From WYZ-LMO8 sp964586135 (GTDB lineage: Archaea; Thermoproteota; Methanomethylicia; Nezhaarchaeales; WYZ-LMO8): 6,493 bases of DNA. This document shows, in pieces, positions 1 through 6,493 of the stretch. The stretch lies in assembly GCA_964586135.1 (NCBI GenBank), contig CAZPGS010000051.1:1-6493 (forward strand), read 5' to 3'. The translations under genes were made by a program, and so were the position numbers. The notes below the pieces were generated by a model. That model did no database searches, was not told the DNA's origin, and saw only the letters and a program-made list of their open reading frames with translations. Each line of letters starts with the position of its first letter. Positions within the stretch are counted from its first letter, which is position 1.

Positions 1-495
1 CTGCTGTCGAAGGTCTTGGTGAGCAGGAGGCCGAGACAGGCGAGGAGGGTCTTGGACAGGACCTCGGCGACGGTGCTCTCGATAGGGACGAGGAGCTACT
101 TGGAAGGCCTCGAGGATCAGCGAATCGTACAGCGAGAGAGGGACAGCTACGTCCTGCTCGAGCCGAGGTGGGGGGCGAGGGAGCCTAGGGACGCGATATG
201 GGATGCCCTGACGGTCAGGGAGCTCAACCCGAGGGAGCCGAGGGTAAGGACGGCCATCGACGTCCTCCACCTGCTGGAGTTCTACGCAACTACGTTGCCA
301 AAAGAGGAGTTTAAGAGGAGGGCCGACGAGCTGAGGGGGAGAAGGCCCGGGTTGTTCGACGAAGCGATGGCACTGGCTAGGGCACTGGCATCCGGCCTGC
401 CGGCAGAGGACCCTGAGAGGGAGCTGGCCAAGAATGTCGTGGAGGCGCTCGAGCCAGCTGGCCTTGGCACTTTGGACTCGTTCATTAGGAGGTGA
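1..495 (+). CDS. C-terminal part of a putative DUF1156-family DNA methylase (5' end outside window)
   Basis: The frame is open from the first base and stops with TGA at 493-495, leaving 164 residues. An internal GTG at 19 or an ATG-like start is not needed, because codons read through to the left edge. The visible part has a short segment (residues about 48-56, DSYVLLEPR) followed by a helical tail with the pattern 'D-x-LHLLEFY...F...A-x-ALA...DPERELAKNVVEAL' (residues about 87-150). In DUF1156 DNA methylases the C-terminus has this layout: a short strand, a helix beginning with a conserved Asp, then a helix pair ending near a 'D-x-E-x-x-L' motif. The catalytic NPPY-type motif and SAM-binding residues would lie upstream and cannot be checked here. 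The next gene, a DUF499 ATPase, is the usual partner of DUF1156 methylases and strengthens the call. The proposed role is adenine (or possibly cytosine) methylation of host DNA for self-marking. The identification rests on a tail pattern plus context, so it is moderate only. Confidence 0.62.
   Translation: MLSKVLVSRRPRQARRVLDRTSATVLSIGTRSYLEGLEDQRIVQRERDSYVLLEPRWGAREPRDAIWDALTVRELNPREPRVRTAIDVLHLLEFYATTLPKEEFKRRADELRGRRPGLFDEAMALARALASGLPAEDPERELAKNVVEALEPAGLGTLDSFIRR
487..495 (+). promoter_or_regulatory. Strong Shine-Dalgarno site that decides the start of the DUF499 gene
   Basis: AGGAGGTGA is a full match to the archaeal anti-Shine-Dalgarno tail. It contains the stop codon of the upstream gene (TGA 493-495) and also covers the GTG at 492, which therefore can hardly be the start codon. 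The next in-frame GTG at 501 lies 5 nt after the site, a normal spacing. Termination of the upstream gene and initiation of the downstream gene would take place within about 10 nt, which suggests translational coupling. Confidence 0.75.
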
Positions 496-500
496 GTGGC

Positions 501-3500
501 GTGGTCTTGACCGGGAACAACAGGGTCAGGAGCGACGTGTACGATGAGGCCCTCGACGAGAAGATGGCCCCATCGCTCGGCGGGGTCGTGTTGGGAAAGG
601 AGCACGAGATGTACGTGGACCCCGAGAAGTTCTTCGAGAGGACCCTGATAACGGAGCAAATGGCGAGTATCCTCAAGAACATCGTGAACGTGCTGAAAGG
701 CGAGAGCGGCAAGAAGGTCCTAGTCCTCAACGCCCTCTACGGAGGGGGCAAGACCCACACGCTCTTGGCGATATATCACGCGTTGAGGGCCCCTCACTCG
801 CTACTGAGGGCTAGGCCTGAGAGCGGTGAGATCAAGGAGCACATGAGCAAGCTAGTGGAGGAGATGAGTAAGCTGAGAAGGCCGGACTTGGTGGTGATCG
901 ACGGCTATTTCTCCGACTTGGCGCCCTCGCCGATGAGTCCGATAGACGTGAAGGCCTACAAGGTCCGCACGCTCTGGGGCTACATAGCTCACTCGCTGGG
1001 AAGCTACAGCGCGTTGAGGGAGTACGACGAGAAGCGAGTGGCGCCGGAGGCCGACAAACTCTTGGGGATCTTCGAAGGCCGGAGCGTCGTAATCCTCGTA
1101 GACGAAATAGCCCACTACGTCAAGAGGTTCTACGAAGTGCCCGACAGAGAGTTGCAGAAATACTGCTTGGCCGTGGAGACCTTCATGGAGAGCCTCGTGA
1201 AGGCCGTGGACTTGGCGAGGAGCGCGGTCTTAATAATATCGCTTCCAGCTGAAAGGAAAGAGGGAGAGATAGTCGTCGAGGTCACCTATCAGGCCATAAA
1301 ACAGACGATAGAGAGGATATTCAAGTCGCTGGCTAGGGTCTACGCGGAATACGTCGAGCCAATAGCCCCGAGGAACGTGCCAGCCCTGCTGAGGACTAGG
1401 CTGTTCGAAGCGGTGGACGAGAGAAGGGCCAAGGACGTCTTCGACATGCTCCGCAAGGCCTACGAGGAGAACAAGGACGTCTTCGGATATCACATGATCC
1501 CGATAGAGGAGATGCTGAGGACATATCCGTTCCACTCGCTCTACGTGGACACGATCATAGAGATCTTGGACAAGCACCAGACGTTGCAGAAGACTAGGGA
1601 TCTGCTGAGGATAAGCAGGAAGGTCCTAAGAGAAGTTCTGCGCGAGAGCAAGCCCTACGACCTGATAATGCCGTGGCACATAGACCTCAGCAAAGACCCC
1701 ATAAGGAACACGCTCTTGGTCAACGACTACGAGGGCTTCAAGTCGGTCGTGGAGGAGGACGTCAGGGAGAGGGTTAGGTACTTCGAGAAGCCCCTCTTGG
1801 CGAAGACAGTGGCGCTCGCCCTCTTGGCGAGAACCTTCATCTACGGCGGAGGGCTGGCGCTACCACCAAAGCCAGAGGCCTTCCCGTCGGAGAAGGACTT
1901 GGCCCAGATGGTCTACGAGCCAGCCATCTTTCACTCAGAGGGATGGGCGCCTAAGGACATAGTGGACGCGGTGAGGTGGATAAGCGGGAACTTACTCTAT
2001 GTCGTCAAGGACGAGAGGACGGGCAGGCTCTGGTTCACTAAATATGTGACCCCGATTAAGTACGTCGAAGAGCGGGCGAAGAGGGTAGATGGCCCATCGG
2101 CTATCGAGAGGGTCCGGGGGTACGCTGAGAGGCTCCTCAGGGAGACGCCTTCAGACGTAGCGAGTAAGAGGAGAGGGGCGAGGGTACAGCCGAAGGCCTT
2201 CGACCCAGAGCTGTCGCAAGCTCTCAGGACGTGCGAGCCCATCGACGCGGACTCTAGGAAGTACGTGTTACTGGCTTGCCTCGACGTCCCGGAAAGGGAG
2301 GAAGAGAGGAGAGGGAAGCTGGAAGAAGTGCTTTACAAGACCAGGAGCGGGGGCATGAGGAGGTACGCGAACACCATCTACGTCGCCTTTCCTAGCGCCC
2401 GAGAGCGCGTCAAGTGGGCCCTAGACTACGCTAAGAGGTTGATAGCCTGCGACGAGGTGGAGAGGGAGGGCATAGTGGAGAAGCTGACGGAGTTCTTGAG
2501 AGGCAAGGAGGCAGAGATAGCCAGGGAGGTGTTGAAGAGGAAGCTCGAAGACTATAGGACGGGAGTCATTGAGGGGCTTTTAAGTGCCACGCTAGGCATC
2601 TTCGATAGGATCGCCTATCCGCACTATGATGAGCACAAGTTGGCGAATACCGTTAAGGAAGTGGACTTCGCCGTGCGCGCAGACAGCATAATAACCGCTG
2701 CCGAGAGGAGCTTGTCCTCGACCGGCGTTGGCAAGCTAAAGACGGAGATGGACTTCGAGACTTTGGACTTCTTCCTGAGGGGGATAGGCGTGGACATATC
2801 CGAAGGAGAAGAGCCGAGGACGGTCGGGGCCATAGTCGACTACTTCTACTCGAACCCAAGGTTGCCCGCGGCACCTAGGGGCGTGATCGTAGAAGCGATA
2901 GAGGATGGCGTTAAGAGGCTTAAGATCGGGGTCAGGGCCAAGGGGAGGGTCTACTTCAAGAAGGTCTACTCCACAGAGCCCCCTCAAGCGTCTGAGGGTG
3001 AGTCGGTCGTCGCGCTGGACGACGGCGACGAGGTCTTGCCGTGGAAGATCGCTTTGGTAGAGCAGATGAAGGCTCTAAAGAGGAGGGAGTTCATCGAAGA
3101 AGGGGTGCGCAAGGTAGAGGAATACGTGGTCAGGGTCGACGGAAGGGATTTGACCGTTGAAGAGGTCCTCAACAACTTAGAGAAATTCGACTTGGAGCAG
3201 CTCAGGGTCGCTCCTATAGTCAAAGCTGTCAAGACGATGACCGTCAAGCTCGAGGTGGCCCGGCAGGTGATCGAGGCGAAGCCCGGCGAGCTCGTCTCCA
3301 CAGACATTTACGTCGCTCGCATAGGCCCTTACGTGGGAGAAGTGCTCTTGAGGCCTTCGACTGGAAAAGTGGACAAGGAGAAGCTCAAGATAGACGAGGC
3401 ATTTACCAAGGAAAGGGTCACTTGGACGATAGACGCTCCTCAGCAAACCGGAGATTACCCGTTCACGCTGGAGGTGGTGGACCTTCAAGGAGCGTCGCTA

Positions 3501-3929
3501 GATGTGGCGAAGGTGCTCGTCAGGGTCTTGAAGGAGCCGGGTTGGATAAGGGGCGTGCCGCCGAAGGGCGCTAAAGTCGGAGAGCTAGAGGTGGAAGTTG
3601 AGGAGAAGCTCTCGCTCAAGCCCTTGGATTTGTTGAAGAGGAAGTTGGAGGGGGTCGCGGTAGTCTCTAGTGCCGGATTTAGAGTAACGATGGAGGCCGA
3701 GGAAGGGAGGGAATCGTCGATCGAGCTGAGCATGAACAACATCAAAATCGACGATGCGATAGCGATGGTGTTGGCGGTTCTCAATAGGTTCCAGCTATTC
3801 GTGCGCGGGTCCTCCCTAAGCCTAAGGCTGAGGCCAGTGAAAGGGGACTTCTTCACCATGCCGGAGATGACTGAAGACGAGAGGAAGTCGCTCGAGGAGC
3901 ACAAAGTGAGCTACTTCGCGCGAGGGTGA
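501..3929 (+). CDS. DUF499-family P-loop (AAA+-like) ATPase of a methylase/helicase defence cassette
   Basis: This complete protein has about 1142 residues. I start it at GTG 501 because the Shine-Dalgarno site at 487-495 overlaps the longer option, GTG 492. The N-terminus carries the DUF499 opening pattern: 'YVDPEKFFERTLITE' (about 38-52) and then a Walker A variant, YGGGKTHT (about 80-87, nt 738-761). Walker B is VVILVDE (about 196-202, acidic pair at nt 1101-1106). It is followed by a sensor-like strand, IISLPAE (about 245-251). 'YPFHSL' (about 342-347) and QKTRDLLR (363-370) match the conserved 'YPFHP...Q-x-TR-x-x-LR' region of the family. The middle (about 400-900) is helical and charged. 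Residues about 914-1010 look like a beta-sandwich, followed by a mixed tail without recognised motifs. Related large ATPases include PglY/BrxC of BREX. The role is inferred to be ATP-driven DNA sensing or remodelling in the cytoplasm, together with the methylase and helicase genes on either side. Confidence 0.88.
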   Translation: MVLTGNNRVRSDVYDEALDEKMAPSLGGVVLGKEHEMYVDPEKFFERTLITEQMASILKNIVNVLKGESGKKVLVLNALYGGGKTHTLLAIYHALRAPHSLLRARPESGEIKEHMSKLVEEMSKLRRPDLVVIDGYFSDLAPSPMSPIDVKAYKVRTLWGYIAHSLGSYSALREYDEKRVAPEADKLLGIFEGRSVVILVDEIAHYVKRFYEVPDRELQKYCLAVETFMESLVKAVDLARSAVLIISLPAERKEGEIVVEVTYQAIKQTIERIFKSLARVYAEYVEPIAPRNVPALLRTRLFEAVDERRAKDVFDMLRKAYEENKDVFGYHMIPIEEMLRTYPFHSLYVDTIIEILDKHQTLQKTRDLLRISRKVLREVLRESKPYDLIMPWHIDLSKDPIRNTLLVNDYEGFKSVVEEDVRERVRYFEKPLLAKTVALALLARTFIYGGGLALPPKPEAFPSEKDLAQMVYEPAIFHSEGWAPKDIVDAVRWISGNLLYVVKDERTGRLWFTKYVTPIKYVEERAKRVDGPSAIERVRGYAERLLRETPSDVASKRRGARVQPKAFDPELSQALRTCEPIDADSRKYVLLACLDVPEREEERRGKLEEVLYKTRSGGMRRYANTIYVAFPSARERVKWALDYAKRLIACDEVEREGIVEKLTEFLRGKEAEIAREVLKRKLEDYRTGVIEGLLSATLGIFDRIAYPHYDEHKLANTVKEVDFAVRADSIITAAERSLSSTGVGKLKTEMDFETLDFFLRGIGVDISEGEEPRTVGAIVDYFYSNPRLPAAPRGVIVEAIEDGVKRLKIGVRAKGRVYFKKVYSTEPPQASEGESVVALDDGDEVLPWKIALVEQMKALKRREFIEEGVRKVEEYVVRVDGRDLTVEEVLNNLEKFDLEQLRVAPIVKAVKTMTVKLEVARQVIEAKPGELVSTDIYVARIGPYVGEVLLRPSTGKVDKEKLKIDEAFTKERVTWTIDAPQQTGDYPFTLEVVDLQGASLDVAKVLVRVLKEPGWIRGVPPKGAKVGELEVEVEEKLSLKPLDLLKRKLEGVAVVSSAGFRVTMEAEEGRESSIELSMNNIKIDDAIAMVLAVLNRFQLFVRGSSLSLRLRPVKGDFFTMPEMTEDERKSLEEHKVSYFARG

Positions 3930-3931
3930 TT

Positions 3932-3937
3932 AGGTGG
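3932..3937 (+). promoter_or_regulatory. Shine-Dalgarno site of the small middle gene
   Basis: AGGTGG lies in the 16-nt gap between the ATPase stop (TGA 3927-3929) and ATG 3946, with 8 nt between site and start. It supports ATG 3946 as the start and shows that the small gene has its own initiation signal. The gap is too short to hold an archaeal promoter (TATA box plus BRE) with normal spacing, so transcription most likely comes from upstream. Confidence 0.6.
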
Positions 3938-3945
3938 CTTAGGCG

Positions 3946-4380
3946 ATGAGCGAGATACAGCGAGTAATAGTCTTTGGCAAGAAGAGGATAGGGAAGGTGC
4001 GCAAGCGCTACGTCGACGTCATGAGGATCTACCTCGGCCGGCCAGTCAAGGAAGTGAAGCCGCTCTTCGAGGCCAGGGTCGGCAAGGAGGTCGCTAAGCT
4101 AGCCCTACAGCGCTTCAAGGCCAGCTTCGAGGATAAAGGAGGGTTCTTGATGATGGGCGGCGAGGACGTGGACGAGAAGGTCAGGAGGCTCGTCGTGTTC
4201 AGTGGGGCGAGGCAAACGGTCAACGAGCTCTTGGGAAGGCCCCTCTTAGAGGTGGTGGCGTCGATGGGCGAGGTGGAGGTGCTCTTCTGGTACTCTAGGT
4301 TTGTTGACGCGTACGAGAGGGGTAGCTATTGGGATGTCTACAGGGTCGCCAAGTCTCTCAGGACCTTATACAGGATATAG
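3946..4380 (+). CDS. Small basic protein of unknown function between DUF499 ATPase and helicase
   Basis: This gene encodes 144 residues from ATG 3946 to TAG 4378-4380, with a good ribosome binding site just upstream. I do not recognise the family. The first 27 residues are strongly basic (GKKRIGKVRKRY at 11-22), which could suit nucleic-acid binding. The rest looks mainly helical, with one Gly-rich turn (GGFLMMGGED at 65-74) that probably separates two halves. The motif LGRPxxEV occurs twice, at residues 30-37 and 96-103, which hints at an internal duplication or a repeated binding element. The C-terminus is rich in aromatic and basic residues (FWYSRF 114-119, YWDVYR 128-133). There are no cysteines, signal peptide, membrane segment or recognisable nuclease or ATPase motif. 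The last 47 nt overlap the start of the helicase gene. Its position points to an accessory subunit that bridges ATPase, helicase and DNA; this is inference from context. Confidence 0.8.
   Translation: MSEIQRVIVFGKKRIGKVRKRYVDVMRIYLGRPVKEVKPLFEARVGKEVAKLALQRFKASFEDKGGFLMMGGEDVDEKVRRLVVFSGARQTVNELLGRPLLEVVASMGEVEVLFWYSRFVDAYERGSYWDVYRVAKSLRTLYRI
4315..4323 (+). promoter_or_regulatory. Possible Shine-Dalgarno site for the helicase, inside the small gene
   Basis: GAGAGGGGT lies 10 nt upstream of ATG 4334, within the coding sequence of the 144-residue protein. The match to the anti-Shine-Dalgarno sequence is partial and the spacing is slightly long, so it is weak support. It is the only purine-rich stretch close to the proposed helicase start. 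Confidence 0.35.
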
Positions 4381-6493
4381 GCCGAGCGACGCGGCCAAGT
4401 CTCTCCTCAAGTCGGTCATCGACGGCTTCAAGTACCACCCCCTCTTCTTCATGCTGAGGGCGAGCGCGACCTCAGAGGACCCGGTGCACCCCTTCGCTCA
4501 CCAACTGGAGTTGCTCGGCAAGCTGTTTGCCAGAAGACCGATGAGAGTGCTCATAGGCGACGAGATAGGCCTAGGAAAGACCGTCAGCGCGATAATGCTC
4601 ATCAAGTACCTCCTCGAGACTGAAGGCGTTAAGAGGACCTTGATCTTAGTGCCTAGGGTCTTGGTGCAGCAGTGGTTGGCCGAGCTGAAGAGGTTCGACC
4701 TAGCGAACGTCGTTCTGCTGGAGAGGGACGCCATTTCGAGGTACCACGACTTGGGCTTTCCGCAGGGGATCTACATAGCATCGATAGACCTAGTCAAGAG
4801 GGAGGGGCACAAGAAGAGGGTCTTGAGCACGACGTGGGACTTGGTGGTCGTAGACGAGGCCCACAGGGTCGGCAAGCTTGGCAATCGCGAGACCCAGAGA
4901 TTTGCGCTGGTAAGCGAGCTGGTGGGGAGGCCGAGCACGAACGTCATAATGTTGACGGCTACGCCGCACAGGGGCAAGCCAGAGGATTACATCGAGAGGC
5001 TCAAGCTCGTAGATCCTTGCCTGAGGGCCAGCCCGAAGGAGCTTGACGACGAGAGGTTCTACAGGCTGTGCATGGGCTCGATAATCTTTAGGCGGACAAA
5101 GCCCGACGTGAACGACGTTTACGAGAAGACGAGGATATTCACAGACTGCAAGTTCAAGGCTAAGGTGGTGAGGGCCTCGGAAGAGGAGGAGGCGTTTCAC
5201 AAGGAGCTCATAGAGTTCCTGCGCGCGAAGCTCCTGCAGTACTACAACATGGTCGGCGAGGAGCCCAAGGCCCTGCCCCTCCTCATGACCTTGATAGCTA
5301 AGAGGGCCTCGTCGAGCCCGAGGGCGGCTATGATAACTCTAGACAGGATCATCAAGAAGAGGGCGGAGCGCATAAAGCTCCTAACGGCTAAAGACAGAGC
5401 GGCCATAGAGGAGGAGCTGGATAAGGACGCGGACCTGATAGTCGACGCGGTGCTGGGGTACTCCTTCGAGGACGCCGGCTTGTACGAGGATGAGGCTGAA
5501 GAGGCCATCGACGCAGACGAGGCGTTGGAAAGGTTTGCTGAGAAGTGTAGCGTACTTCTAAGCGACGAGGACGTCAAGGCGCTCAAGAGATTGCACGAGC
5601 TGGCTAGGAACATCAAGGGCGATAAGGACTCGAGGCTAAACTCCTTGGTGAACATCATCCGCAACCACGTAAAGAGCGGCGAGAAGGTAGTGGTCTTCAC
5701 CGAGTTCAGGGACACGGCCGAGTACGTCTTCGAAGAGCTCAAAAGAAGGCTTCCTGAGGTCGCCGACGAGATGGCGCTGATAACGTCGAAGGAGGTCGTG
5801 CCGCCATCGCCGTACGACAAGCGTGCGAAGAGGTATGACGTGGAGGACGTGAAGAAGTGGCTCAGGAGGGGGAACGTGCAAGTCCTCGTATCGACCGACG
5901 TCGCTTCGGAGGGGCTCAACCTGCAAGTGGCTAACGTAGTAGTCCACTACGAGCCCACGTGGAGCCCGGTCAAGATAGTCCAGAGGATAGGGCGCGTCTG
6001 GAGGCTTGGCCAAGAGAGGGACGTCTACAGCTACAGCCTGCTCTTGACGGTCGAGAGCGACAGGGCGGCGCTCGAGATACTCTACGCGAAGCTCCTCTCG
6101 TGGATAGTGTCGGGGATAGAGAGGAACGTGCCCATAGGGGAAGAGGTTGAGCTCGAGTTGGACATGTTGCCAAAGGACAAGTCAGCCTCCGACATGCTAC
6201 AGATACCGCTTACGACCGAGAGGGGGAGGCCGCGCTACAGCGAGTTTAAGGCTTGGATAGAGTTCATAGCTGGTGGCAAGGAGAGGCTGAAGAGATACGT
6301 CGAGGGGATAATAGCGGCGCTCGTGAGGCTGAAAGAGCAAGCGGAGCGCTTGGGCCTGACTAGGATAAGCATGATAAAGGTGGAGAAGCTACTCGAAGAG
6401 GGCCTCGGAGCCCTGTACGGAAAGAGAGCCGAGCAGGCCCTCAAAGACTTGCTGATAACGTCTGCCAAGCTCAGCAACTGCGACGTCGAGGAG
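4334..6493 (+). CDS. SNF2-like superfamily-2 DEAH-box helicase/translocase (3' end outside window)
   Basis: The frame is open from ATG 4334 to the last base, giving 720 codons without a stop, so the C-terminus is missing. Core motifs are complete: a Q-like segment HPFAHQLEL (52-60), motif I GDEIGLGKT (75-83, nt 4556-4582), Ia LILVPRVLVQQW (103-114), II DEAH (174-177, nt 4853-4864), III LTATPHRG (207-214), a SNF2-type FRRTKPDV (252-259), IV VVVFTEFRDTAEYV (452-465), V STDVASEGLNLQ (520-531) and VI QRIGRVWRLGQ (550-560). An acidic helical insertion lies between the lobes (about 281-430). It resembles the SNF2-like helicases of DISARM-type and helicase-methylase-ATPase cassettes, and would be a double-stranded DNA translocase powered by ATP. 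ATG 4334 is chosen because no ATG, GTG or TTG follows in frame until ATG 4451, which lacks a ribosome site, and coding-like sequence (YRPSDAAKSLLKSVIDGF) precedes it. In-frame TTG 4301 or 4304 are weaker alternatives. The overlap with the small gene suggests coupled translation. Confidence 0.9.
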   Translation, partial: MSTGSPSLSGPYTGYRPSDAAKSLLKSVIDGFKYHPLFFMLRASATSEDPVHPFAHQLELLGKLFARRPMRVLIGDEIGLGKTVSAIMLIKYLLETEGVKRTLILVPRVLVQQWLAELKRFDLANVVLLERDAISRYHDLGFPQGIYIASIDLVKREGHKKRVLSTTWDLVVVDEAHRVGKLGNRETQRFALVSELVGRPSTNVIMLTATPHRGKPEDYIERLKLVDPCLRASPKELDDERFYRLCMGSIIFRRTKPDVNDVYEKTRIFTDCKFKAKVVRASEEEEAFHKELIEFLRAKLLQYYNMVGEEPKALPLLMTLIAKRASSSPRAAMITLDRIIKKRAERIKLLTAKDRAAIEEELDKDADLIVDAVLGYSFEDAGLYEDEAEEAIDADEALERFAEKCSVLLSDEDVKALKRLHELARNIKGDKDSRLNSLVNIIRNHVKSGEKVVVFTEFRDTAEYVFEELKRRLPEVADEMALITSKEVVPPSPYDKRAKRYDVEDVKKWLRRGNVQVLVSTDVASEGLNLQVANVVVHYEPTWSPVKIVQRIGRVWRLGQERDVYSYSLLLTVESDRAALEILYAKLLSWIVSGIERNVPIGEEVELELDMLPKDKSASDMLQIPLTTERGRPRYSEFKAWIEFIAGGKERLKRYVEGIIAALVRLKEQAERLGLTRISMIKVEKLLEEGLGALYGKRAEQALKDLLITSAKLSNCDVEE

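Larger units (their letters stand above)
1..6493 (+). other. Probable single operon: helicase-methylase-ATPase (Hma-like) defence cassette
   Basis: Four co-directional genes are separated by 5 nt and 16 nt and then overlap by 47 nt, with no room for internal promoters or terminators. Gene content in order is DUF1156-like methylase tail, DUF499 ATPase, small unknown protein and SNF2-like helicase. Methylase, DUF499 ATPase and helicase found together are a known defence-island combination, catalogued as Hma and related in logic to DISARM and BREX. Both ends run off the window, so the operon boundaries, the promoter and any further effector, such as a PLD-family nuclease, are not seen. The system name is an inference from composition; protective activity cannot be read from sequence. 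Confidence 0.6.

Noticed and set aside
492..494. GTG 492 as the start of the DUF499 ATPase.
   Set aside because: It lies inside the AGGAGGTGA ribosome binding site; GTG 501 has proper spacing from it.
282..730. Two minus-strand open frames across the methylase-ATPase junction.
   Set aside because: They are opposite well-supported coding sequence, have no convincing ribosome site, and have compositions expected from antisense reading.
3930..3945. A promoter between the ATPase gene and the small gene.
   Set aside because: The gap is only 16 nt and holds no TATA-like A/T-rich box; upstream transcription is simpler.
4672..5046. Open frame of 124 codons on the + strand, out of frame with the helicase.
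   Set aside because: It covers helicase motifs Ia to III in another frame, has a low-complexity Arg/Gly/Glu composition and has no ribosome site of its own.
5242..5919. Open frame of 225 codons on the minus strand.
   Set aside because: It lies wholly opposite the helicase coding sequence with its conserved motifs. Its Ser/Leu/Ala-rich translation is what antisense reading of a Glu/Lys/Arg-rich, codon-biased gene produces.

Overview
The window looks like chromosomal DNA of a hyperthermophilic archaeon, probably of the Thermoproteota (crenarchaeal) type. The grounds are composition and style: arginine is written mostly as AGG, isoleucine often as ATA, proteins are very rich in Lys/Glu/Arg, the ribosome binding site is a textbook AGGAGGTGA, and genes are packed with almost no spacer. 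This is inference; no rRNA or taxonomic marker gene is present.

All coding capacity lies on the + strand in one tight run of four genes, with the first and last cut by the window edges. (1) 1-495 is the C-terminal 164 residues of a protein that resembles the tail of DUF1156-family DNA methylases. (2) 501-3929 is a complete large DUF499-family P-loop ATPase of about 1142 residues. (3) 3946-4380 is a small basic protein of 144 residues that I do not recognise. (4) 4334-6493 is a SNF2/superfamily-2 helicase with all core motifs, still open at the window end after 720 codons. Spacing is 5 nt, 16 nt and a 47-nt overlap, so the genes are very probably one operon with coupled translation. No promoter or terminator is visible inside it.

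Together the set methylase, DUF499 ATPase and SNF2-like helicase matches the helicase-methylase-ATPase defence cassettes (called Hma in some defence-system catalogues), which are conceptually related to DISARM and BREX/Pgl. A likely reading is that the methylase marks self DNA while the ATPase and helicase recognise or process unmarked invading DNA. The unrecognised small protein between ATPase and helicase, and the unusual C-terminal part of the ATPase, are the least explained parts. No nuclease is visible in the window. One could lie downstream, or the system may work without one.

No tRNA, rRNA, CRISPR array, insertion sequence or long repeat was seen. No stretch longer than about 20 bases is non-coding.
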